This document shows, piece after piece, positions 1 through 4,949 of a stretch of DNA of 6,563 bases. The position numbers and the translations under genes were made by a program. Under the pieces are notes generated by a model. That model was not told the origin of the DNA and did not search any database. It saw nothing but the letters and a program-made list of their open reading frames with translations. The stretch is from Frankiaceae bacterium (GTDB lineage: Bacteria > Actinomycetota > Actinomycetes > JAVEEB01). Positions within the stretch are counted from its first letter, which is position 1, and each line of letters starts with the position of its first letter. The DNA lies in contig JAVEEB010000251.1 in NCBI GenBank assembly GCA_030840665.1, forward strand, positions 1 through 6,563, written 5' to 3'.

Positions 1-155
1 CGTCACGTGCGCTATGGGAGTGCGAACGGGGGCGGCACCGCTTCGCCGCATGGACGGATCACCCGGCCGACCTGGTCGCCTGGGACGGGGAGTGGTGGCC
101 ACGCGGCGGAGTGCGCGCGGACCTCGAAGCCGACCGGCCGCCGCACTGGAGCTAG
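1..155 (+). CDS. C-terminal end of an unidentified protein (5' end outside the window)
   Basis: The frame whose first full codon is at base 3 is open from the window edge to a TAG at 153-155. It encodes about 50 residues rich in Trp, Asp and Arg, with stretches such as ALWECERGRHRFAAW and VAWDGEWWPRGGV, ending PPHWS. The mixture of aromatic and charged residues looks like a real globular C-terminus. The two other + frames here are Arg/Gly/Ala-rich shadows. No start codon suits this segment, so the gene begins upstream of the window. I do not recognise the family. The stop lies in the first unit of a 15-bp tandem repeat, and each further full unit has another in-frame TAG. The gene converges on the HAD phosphatase gene, with 59 bp between the two stops. 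Confidence 0.6.
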   Translation, partial: SRALWECERGRHRFAAWTDHPADLVAWDGEWWPRGGVRADLEADRPPHWS

Positions 156-208
156 ACGAGCGGGAGCTAGACGAGCGGGAGCTAGACGAGCGGGAGCTGG
201 TCGAGCGC
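149..208. repeat. 15-bp tandem repeat, three exact units and one degenerate unit
   Basis: The unit GAGCTAGACGAGCGG occurs exactly at 149-163, 164-178 and 179-193. A fourth unit, GAGCTGGTCGAGCGC at 194-208, differs at three positions. The repeat spans the stop codon of the upstream gene and most of the convergent spacer. Read in that gene's frame, the exact units contribute TAG at 153-155, 168-170 and 183-185; the degenerate unit has TGG instead. The unit length is a multiple of three, so a change in copy number would not shift the frame. No strong hairpin is visible inside a unit. Confidence 0.9.
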
Positions 209-235
209 CGGCGGTCACGTGCGGCCGTCGCGCTC
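203..235. terminator. Possible imperfect stem-loop between convergent genes
   Basis: GAGCGC-CGGC (203-212) can pair with GCCG (224-227) and GCGCTC (230-235), with a 2-nt bulge (228-229) and an 11-nt loop. It overlaps the stop codon of the HAD gene (215-217) and sits downstream of both convergent genes. No T-tract follows on either strand. A terminator role is therefore only a positional inference; GC-rich actinobacteria often lack U-tracts. Confidence 0.3.
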
Positions 236-700
236 CTGCGCTTCGTGCAAGGCGCCCGACCGCGTCATCCACAAGGCGTGGCGCACGGGAAGGCCAGCTT
301 CTGTCAACGCAGCAACGACATCCGGGTCGTCGTCGACCACGATCGCCAGGCGGCCCTTCGCTGCCAGCTGGCGGGCCACGGCGACCTTGACGAGCCGGGC
401 CGGCCGCCGGTCGCCCTCGCGCCGCATCAGCAGCTTGCCGGTAGGCAGCTCGTGGTCGGCGAGCCATTGCGTCGTATCGGTGCGCGTGCGCTCCGGTCGC
501 CCGGTCAGATACACGATCTCGTGGTCAAGGCTCATGTCGCGGGCGAGGGCGATGCCTTCCGGGAGCGGCTCGTCGTGGACGGCCGCCTCGAAGAAGAGGT
601 CCCAATTCTTCGGCTTCGTCTCGACATGGTGAAGGCGATGCCGCACGTCGGCCAGCACCCCGTCGATGTCGAACACGGCGATGGGCCGTTGCTCGGTCAT
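215..700 (-). CDS. HAD-superfamily phosphatase resembling the polynucleotide kinase 3'-phosphatase domain
   Basis: This 161-residue protein has all the HAD motifs. Motif I is DIDGVLAD (nucleophile D11, acid/base D13), motif II is the Thr of YLTGRPERTR (T66), motif III is a Lys near 105 in LVKVAVARQL, and motif IV is VVDDDPDVV (D123-D125). The LLMRREGDRRPARLVK stretch between motifs II and III resembles the phosphatase half of T4 polynucleotide kinase and PNKP proteins. That domain removes 3'-phosphates, and in some members 2',3'-cyclic phosphates, from nucleic acid ends. There is no P-loop kinase domain, so it would be a stand-alone phosphatase, presumably cytosolic. ATG 698-700 overlaps the stop of the upstream gene (ATGA), which suggests translational coupling. 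A generic small-molecule HAD phosphatase is the main alternative; the HAD fold is secure, the substrate is inferred. Confidence 0.85.
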   Translation of the reverse strand: MTEQRPIAVFDIDGVLADVRHRLHHVETKPKNWDLFFEAAVHDEPLPEGIALARDMSLDHEIVYLTGRPERTRTDTTQWLADHELPTGKLLMRREGDRRPARLVKVAVARQLAAKGRLAIVVDDDPDVVAALTEAGLPVRHALWMTRSGALHEAQERDGRT

Positions 701-1038
701 TGCTCGTCGTACACGCGACCGCGGCGGCTGAGCACCGCGTCGGTGAACGCGCCCTCGATGCTGGCCTCCACCTCGTACTCCGAAATCGTGGACGGGTCCT
801 TGCCGATGAGCGCCTTGGCGCGGCTCGGCATGGGTCCGGCGGCGACCATTGCCGCGCGCGATTCCCACACGAAGATGGCGCCCCACGTGTTGGCCTCATC
901 GTTCGCGATCCAGACCTTCAGCCGGAGTCCGGGCACGGCCGCGAACGCGTCGACGGACTCGTCCCGAAGGTACGTCCGCAGGGACGGGATGGTCATCGGG
1001 CTGTTTTCGAGGTCCCACTGGACCGTGCGCACGAACAT
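697..1038 (-). CDS. YdhR-like small protein (putative mono-oxygenase, ABM-type fold)
   Basis: This is a 113-residue protein. Residues 1-10 form a likely first strand (FVRTVQWDL). A predicted helix of about residues 17-34 (SLRTYLRDESVDAFAAV) follows, then PGLRLKVWIANDEANTWGAI at 36-55 and FVWESRAAM. The order PG-x-x-x-KVW, then a gap, then GxI/F-x-F/W-x-(S/D)-x-x-(A) matches YdhR proteins, small dimeric ferredoxin-like proteins often annotated as putative mono-oxygenases without a proven reaction. The start at 1038 is preceded by GGCAGGAT, a reasonable ribosome binding site. An in-frame ATG at residue 15 would remove the first strand, so it is unlikely. The gene lies 25 bp after the RNB ribonuclease gene and overlaps the phosphatase gene by four bases, so co-transcription is likely. 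Its role in that cluster is unknown. Confidence 0.75.
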   Translation of the reverse strand: MFVRTVQWDLENSPMTIPSLRTYLRDESVDAFAAVPGLRLKVWIANDEANTWGAIFVWESRAAMVAAGPMPSRAKALIGKDPSTISEYEVEASIEGAFTDAVLSRRGRVYDEQ

Positions 1039-1063
1039 GGGCCCATCCTGCCAGGGCGAGGCG

Positions 1064-2485
1064 TCAGCTCTGGACGAAGGTCACCGTTCGCGTCGCTGGG
1101 TCCGCGGCGGTCACGGTCACCTGCACCCGCGCACCCAAGGGCAGCGGCTGGGGGACCTTGGCGCGCACGGCCGGGTCCGTGAGCTGCACCACGGCGCTGT
1201 GGTCCTCGCTGTCGACCACGACCGCGTCGAACGTCTCCCCGATGTGCCCGGCGAGCAGCAAGGCCTCCACCAGGTCGACGACCGCGCGATCGACGGCGTG
1301 GGCGCGGTGACCGCTCGACGCCATCGCCTCCGGCAGCCGTGGCAAGGCCTCGCGAACGTGCTGCGGGATGGGGGAGCCGGCAGACAACGCCACGCAGAGG
1401 TCGGAGACGTAGCGGTCGGCGAGCCGGCGCAAGGGCGCTGTGGCGTGCGCATAGTCGGCGCCGACACCCGCGTGCCCGGGGTCGACCGGTGGCGCGCCGT
1501 CGAACGCCTGGTAACCGGCGCCGCGGAACAGCGGCGGGGCCTGCGCGAGCAGCGCCGCCTGATGAGCGTCGTTGGGGTCGAGGCGTGCAAGGACCTCGTC
1601 GTACGACGTGCCCTCCGCCCATGCGACGCCCAGGGCATGAGCCGTCCGCCGGAAATGGGCCAGGGAGCGGGCGTCCGGCGCCGGTAGCGTGCGAAGCAGG
1701 CCGACGCGGGCCCGCATCATCAGGCCCGCCGCGGCGATCCCGGTCAGCATGCTGATCTGTGCGTTCCATTCCTCGAGCGGCAGCGACGCCCGGTAGCTCA
1801 ACGTCGCCGTGCCGTCCGGAGCGACATCGACCTGCTGCTCGGGGACCCGCATGTCCGCCCCGCCGCGGGCACGCTGCGCCGCGACACGCAAACGCCCGAC
1901 CTCCGCGAGGACCGAGACCCACGGGTCGGCCGTGCCGGCGTCGAGCTTGGCCTGCACCGTCGCGTAGTCGCAGCGTTCGCGGCTGCGGACGGTCGCGCGT
2001 TCCACCTGCGTGTGCGTCAGTTCTCCCGTCGCGTCGACCGTCAGCGTCCATACGACGGCGGGCCGGTCGACGTTCGGCAACAGGCTGGCTGCTCCCTCAC
2101 TGAGCGATGGGGGATAGAGCGGAATGCGCAGATCCGGGAAGTAGAGCGTCTCGCCGCGTGCCCAGGATTCGGTGTCGAGGGGCGACCCGGGGGTGACCCA
2201 AGCGCCGACGTCCGCGATCGCGTACCGGATCACGAAGCCGGTGTCCGTGCGCTCCAGCGCCATCGCCTGGTCGAGGTCGAGGCTGCCCGGTGGGTCGATC
2301 GTGACGAACGCGATGTCGGTGCGGTCGACCCGTTCGCCCGCTGCTCCCGCGCGCACAGCTTCCGTCGCCGCAACCTGGACCTCAGCCGGGAAGTCCAACG
2401 GCAGTTGCAGTTCCTCGCGCAACGCGACCAGGGCGGTGCTCACCGCGGCCGGCTCCGTACGCAGAACGACCCGGCGCATGCTCAT
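1064..2485 (-). CDS. RNB-domain 3'-5' exoribonuclease (RNase II/R family)
   Basis: This 473-residue protein should degrade single-stranded RNA from the 3' end, with Mg2+, in the cytosol. The RNB metal-site motif is at residues 63-75: TIDPPGSLDLDQAM, with D64, D70 and D72 matching the first three Asp of E. coli RNase II and Q73 in the place of the fourth. The second signature, DYAHATAPLRRLADRYVSDL, begins near residue 344; R353 corresponds to the conserved catalytic Arg. LPNVDRPAVVWTLTVD and LPLEEWNAQISMLTG also fit the family. It is shorter than RNase II (about 640 residues) or RNase R, with only about 55 residues before the RNB core and so no normal pair of cold-shock domains. About 60 C-terminal residues could be a reduced S1/OB domain. 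GAGGGAG six bases before ATG 2485 supports this start over ATG 2479. It is the first gene of the minus-strand cluster. Confidence 0.92.
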   Translation of the reverse strand: MSMRRVVLRTEPAAVSTALVALREELQLPLDFPAEVQVAATEAVRAGAAGERVDRTDIAFVTIDPPGSLDLDQAMALERTDTGFVIRYAIADVGAWVTPGSPLDTESWARGETLYFPDLRIPLYPPSLSEGAASLLPNVDRPAVVWTLTVDATGELTHTQVERATVRSRERCDYATVQAKLDAGTADPWVSVLAEVGRLRVAAQRARGGADMRVPEQQVDVAPDGTATLSYRASLPLEEWNAQISMLTGIAAAGLMMRARVGLLRTLPAPDARSLAHFRRTAHALGVAWAEGTSYDEVLARLDPNDAHQAALLAQAPPLFRGAGYQAFDGAPPVDPGHAGVGADYAHATAPLRRLADRYVSDLCVALSAGSPIPQHVREALPRLPEAMASSGHRAHAVDRAVVDLVEALLLAGHIGETFDAVVVDSEDHSAVVQLTDPAVRAKVPQPLPLGARVQVTVTAADPATRTVTFVQS

Positions 2486-2597
2486 TCAAGACTCCCTCGT
2501 CGCTGGTGCGGTGCGATCGGATCGCGATCCAGAGTGAACCATTCACGCCGCGCTGCCGAATGGGGAGTGTTACCCCGACGACAGAGCGGACCACCCT
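2486..2597. promoter_or_regulatory. Divergent intergenic region with several dyads
   Basis: This 112-bp spacer must hold the promoters of both the RNB cluster (leftward) and the peroxiredoxin gene (rightward). Three inverted repeats are visible: the perfect 12-bp palindrome GGATCGCGATCC at 2519-2530, GTGAA-CCA-TTCAC at 2534-2546, and GGGG-7 nt-CCCC at 2562-2576. I could not find a convincing -10/-35 pair on either strand. The ribosome binding site GAGGGAG of the RNB gene is at 2492-2498 on the minus strand; the peroxiredoxin start has no strong one. Confidence 0.5.
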
Positions 2598-3056
2598 ATG
2601 AACATCGGCGACACCGCCCCGGACTTCGTGTTGCCGGATCACCTGGGTCGACGGTGGCAGCTGTCCGAAGCGTTGGCGGTCAGCCCCGTGGTGCTGTTCT
2701 TCTATCCCGGGGCAATGACCATCGGCTGCACCGCGGAGACCTGCCACTTCCGCGACCTCGGCGCCGAATTCAGCGCCTTGGGCGCGACGAGGGTCGGCGT
2801 CAGTGCCGATCCTGCCAATGTACAAAGGGAATTTGCTACGCGTACGTCGGTCGACTTCCCGCTGCTGACAGACGAGGACGGGTTCGTCGGCAACCTCTAC
2901 GGAGCCCGGCGCAACTTCGCGTTACGCCCGGGGAAACGCGCGACGTTCGTCATCGCGATGGACGGCGGCATCCGCGGCATCATCACGTCGGAACTGCGCA
3001 TGCAGAAGCACGCCGACGAAGCGCTCGACATCCTGCGCGCGACCTCCGTCCCCTAG
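2598..3056 (+). CDS. bcp: Bcp/PrxQ-type peroxiredoxin (thiol peroxidase)
   Basis: This 152-residue protein has the length and motif order of the Bcp (PrxQ) branch of peroxiredoxins, which reduce H2O2 and organic hydroperoxides with electrons from thioredoxin-like donors in the cytosol. The N-terminal GDTAPDFVLPDHLG is typical. The active site FFYPGAMTIGCTAETCHFRD contains the PxxxTxxC motif with peroxidatic C44, and C49 five residues later is the resolving Cys of the two-Cys Bcp type. RATFVIAMDG near residue 115 carries the conserved Arg. Ile at position 42 replaces the more usual Pro of the TPGC motif. The gene starts at an ATG without a strong ribosome binding site and diverges from the RNB cluster. 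The next gene starts 26 bp after its stop but has a promoter candidate of its own. Confidence 0.93.
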   Translation: MNIGDTAPDFVLPDHLGRRWQLSEALAVSPVVLFFYPGAMTIGCTAETCHFRDLGAEFSALGATRVGVSADPANVQREFATRTSVDFPLLTDEDGFVGNLYGARRNFALRPGKRATFVIAMDGGIRGIITSELRMQKHADEALDILRATSVP

Positions 3057-3070
3057 CGCCCGATCGCCGG

Positions 3071-3076
3071 TACGGT
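3071..3076 (+). promoter_or_regulatory. Candidate -10 element (TACGGT) for a leaderless transcript of the membrane protein gene
   Basis: TACGGT fits the TANNNT form of actinobacterial -10 boxes and ends six bases before ATG 3083. Transcription would then start at or next to the A of the start codon. The start has no Shine-Dalgarno sequence, which agrees with leaderless translation. No -35 is seen. Confidence 0.4.
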
Positions 3077-3082
3077 GCCCTC

Positions 3083-3613
3083 ATGAGCGCCTACCGCGCG
3101 CCAGAGGCGCCCCTTCGCCGTCGACTCCACGACGTGTACGACGCGCAGGTGGATCGCACCCACCAGTCACTTCTCGTGGCCTGGCTGGCTTTCGCGGTGA
3201 CCTTCGGTGTTCTGCGTGCCCTGACGTACGCGATCCATCACGGCGTGGGGCCCTTCGGTGACGTCTCTATCGGGGGAGCGCACCTGCACCATTACGTCTG
3301 GGGTATCGGGCTGCTCATGGCCGTCGGCCTCGCGTCCCTGATCGTGGATTCGCCGCGCTACAACCCGTGGCTCGGCCTGGCGTACGGGGTGGGGTGCGCC
3401 CTCGTCCTCGATGAGTTCGCGTTGCTGATCGACCTCCGTGACGTCTATTGGACGAAGGAGGGCCGGTCGAGCGTCGATGCGGCACTCCTGGTCATCGCCG
3501 CGCTCGGGGTGTACCTGAGCGCCGCCACCTTCTGGCGCCGGGCCACGACCGAGGTCGCACGCTCCCTGAGGCGTCGTGGGCGTGACCGTCCAGGCCCGGG
3601 CCCGCGCCAATAG
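3083..3613 (+). CDS. Conserved four-helix integral membrane protein of unknown function
   Basis: This is a 176-residue protein. A basic, charged N-terminus (about residues 1-28) is followed by likely transmembrane segments at about 29-50, 71-88, 95-117 and 131-150, and an Arg-rich cytoplasmic tail. Two polar motifs stand out next to or inside the membrane: HLHHYVWG at 67-74 and LDEFALLIDLRDVYW at 109-123, followed by GRSSVDA. I recall similar His-rich and DEFALxxxxxDVYW motifs in unannotated actinobacterial membrane proteins, but I know no tested function. His, Asp and Glu near the membrane could bind a metal; that is a guess. The same frame is open upstream as far as 2012, but that stretch runs through the peroxiredoxin gene in another frame, so ATG 3083 is preferred. 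Confidence 0.8.
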   Translation: MSAYRAPEAPLRRRLHDVYDAQVDRTHQSLLVAWLAFAVTFGVLRALTYAIHHGVGPFGDVSIGGAHLHHYVWGIGLLMAVGLASLIVDSPRYNPWLGLAYGVGCALVLDEFALLIDLRDVYWTKEGRSSVDAALLVIAALGVYLSAATFWRRATTEVARSLRRRGRDRPGPGPRQ

Positions 3614-3635
3614 GGCAATGAGGCCGCCGCTCGGG

Positions 3636-3641
3636 TAGTCT
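3636..3641 (+). promoter_or_regulatory. Candidate -10 element (TAGTCT) for the helicase gene
   Basis: TAGTCT lies 23 bases after the stop of the membrane protein gene and fits TANNNT. Transcription would begin near 3647-3649, giving an untranslated leader of about 115 nt before the TTG start. No good -35 is present at 16-18 bp spacing, so this remains tentative. Confidence 0.4.
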
Positions 3642-3651
3642 GGCCAATGAC

Positions 3652-3668
3652 TCCGGCGGAACGCCGGA
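3652..3668 (+). promoter_or_regulatory. Stem-loop in the helicase 5' leader
   Basis: TCCGGCG-GAA-CGCCGGA forms a perfect 7-bp stem with a 3-nt loop. It would be at the extreme 5' end of a transcript started from TAGTCT at 3636. No U-tract follows (the next bases are CTTCATCT), so it is more likely a 5'-end structural or regulatory element than a terminator of the upstream gene. The rest of the leader, to 3761, shows no other clear element apart from the helicase ribosome binding site. Confidence 0.45.
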
Positions 3669-3761
3669 CTTCATCTGCTCGTCGCCCGCCCCGCGTATCG
3701 GGACGCTGCCTGGCGACGACGACGGCGTCCGTTCGTGGCGCCACGCCCGGACAGGACCGCA

Positions 3762-4940
3762 TTGAGTCAGACATTCGCCAGCCTTGGCATCCGCACCGAG
3801 CTCGTCGAGGCGCTCGCAAAGCGCGGCATCACGAGCCCCTTCGACATCCAGAGCCTGACAATCCGCGACGCGATCGCAGGCCGCGACGTGTGCGGCCAGG
3901 CCAAGACGGGATCCGGCAAGACCCTCGCGTTCGGGTTGCCCTTGCTGCAGCGCCTGGGCGAGGGCGAGCACACCCGCCACCCGCGCGGGCTGATCCTCGT
4001 TCCCACCCGCGAGCTGGCCAGCCAGGTCGTCGAAGAACTCATTCCCCTCGGTGAGGCCATCGGCCTCAGCGTCCTCGCCGTGTACGGCGGCGTGTCCCTG
4101 GGCACCCAGGGAGATCGCCTCGACAAGGGCGTCGACGTCATCGTCGCGACGCCGGGCCGCCTCGTCGACCTGATCGAACGCAAGATGACGTCGCTCCAGG
4201 ACGTGCAGATGGCCATCGTCGACGAAGCAGACCGCATGTCAGACATCGGATTCCTGCCGCCCGTGGACTGGATCCTGCGCCAGATGCGGGCGCACCGGCC
4301 CCAGACCTTGCTGTTCTCGGCGACGCTGGACTCCGTCGTCGACCAGCTTGTCCAGCGCCACCTTGCCGACCCGGTCCGCTTCGCAGTGGAGTTCAGTGAC
4401 GACGGCGTCGAGGAGATGACCCACCGGTTCCTCGCGGTGCACCCGATGGACAGGGTGAAGGTGGCCGCGACGATCGCCAAGACCGTCGAGCGGACCATCA
4501 TTTTCACCCGGACGAAGCGCGGCGCCGACCGCGTCGCCGAGGACCTCGCGGCCGAGGGCCTGGCGACGGCGGCCATCCACGGCGACCTCGCTCAGCCCGT
4601 GCGCGAGAAGGCGCTCAAGAAGTTCTCGGACGGCAAGATCAAGGTGCTCGTCGCGACCGACGTCGCGGCGCGCGGGATCCACGTCGACGACATCGACATC
4701 GTCATCCACTTCGACCCGCCCGCGGATCACAAGGACTACCTGCACCGGTCGGGTCGGACGGCACGCGCCGGTCGGCACGGCTTGGTGGCGACCTTCGTCC
4801 TGTGGGACCAGAAGACCGAGGTTGACCGGTTGAAGAAGCGCCTCGGGCTCGACAAGGAGCCGACGGTCACCGTGTATTCAACCGACCCGCGCCTGGTCGA
4901 CCTGCTGAACTTCCACGAGGAGTCCGCCCCGGTCAGCTGA
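3762..4940 (+). CDS. DEAD-box ATP-dependent RNA helicase
   Basis: All DEAD-box motifs are present; residue numbers count from the TTG start. They are the Q motif FDIQSLTI (27-34), motif I AKTGSGKT (47-54), Ia PTRELA (81-86), Ib TPGR (130-133), II DEAD (154-157), III SAT (186-188), IV IIFTRTK, V ATDVAARGI, and VI HRSGRTARAGR (328-338). The protein should unwind or remodel short RNA duplexes using ATP, for example in ribosome assembly or RNA decay. It is 392 residues, a minimal two-RecA-domain core with a short tail and no RGG or RNA-binding extension. TTG 3762 is chosen because GGACAGGA lies five bases upstream and the resulting MSQTFASLG start suits the family. An in-frame GTG at 3735 would add nine residues but has a poor ribosome binding site. 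A hairpin at its stop codon likely ends the transcript. Confidence 0.93.
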   Translation: MSQTFASLGIRTELVEALAKRGITSPFDIQSLTIRDAIAGRDVCGQAKTGSGKTLAFGLPLLQRLGEGEHTRHPRGLILVPTRELASQVVEELIPLGEAIGLSVLAVYGGVSLGTQGDRLDKGVDVIVATPGRLVDLIERKMTSLQDVQMAIVDEADRMSDIGFLPPVDWILRQMRAHRPQTLLFSATLDSVVDQLVQRHLADPVRFAVEFSDDGVEEMTHRFLAVHPMDRVKVAATIAKTVERTIIFTRTKRGADRVAEDLAAEGLATAAIHGDLAQPVREKALKKFSDGKIKVLVATDVAARGIHVDDIDIVIHFDPPADHKDYLHRSGRTARAGRHGLVATFVLWDQKTEVDRLKKRLGLDKEPTVTVYSTDPRLVDLLNFHEESAPVS

Positions 4941-4948
4941 GGCTGACC
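4931..4948. terminator. Stem-loop shared by the convergent helicase and dioxygenase genes
   Basis: GGTCAGC-TGAG-GCTGACC is a perfect 7-bp stem with a 4-nt loop. The loop contains the helicase stop TGA (4938-4940), and the repeat ends one base before the dioxygenase stop codon (4950-4952 on the minus strand). Only nine bases separate the two genes, so one symmetrical hairpin could end transcripts from both sides. No T-tract is seen on either strand. Confidence 0.5.
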
Positions 4949-4949
4949 G

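Noticed and set aside
149..208. The tandem repeat as a CRISPR or minisatellite-type array
   Set aside because: Units are 15 bp, directly adjacent, without spacers, and fewer than four full copies. That is a simple local duplication, not a CRISPR array.
2..223. The 10-mer GTCACGTGCG at 2-11 and again at 214-223
   Set aside because: Two copies of a GC-rich 10-mer without extended flanking similarity are weak evidence. It could be chance, and no function follows from it.
14..1687. A 557-codon open frame on the + strand
   Set aside because: It lies antisense across the phosphatase, YdhR-like and RNB genes, all of which have strong motifs. Its product is Arg/His/Gly-rich with no domain, typical of a shadow in GC-rich DNA.
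2012..3082. N-terminal extension of the membrane protein frame, open from 2012
   Set aside because: The extension runs antisense through the RNB gene and out of frame through the peroxiredoxin gene, and its composition is Arg-rich and featureless. The membrane protein starts naturally at 3083.
3647..4054. A 135-codon frame starting six bases after the TAGTCT element, which could look like a leaderless gene
   Set aside because: Most of it overlaps the helicase N-terminus in another frame and is Arg/Pro/His-rich. The overlapping helicase codons carry clear DEAD-box motifs. The ATG spacing is probably a coincidence.
4239..4778. Long minus-strand frames opposite the helicase, including 3767-4576
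   Set aside because: They mirror the codon pattern of the helicase gene, have no recognisable motif and no ribosome binding site.
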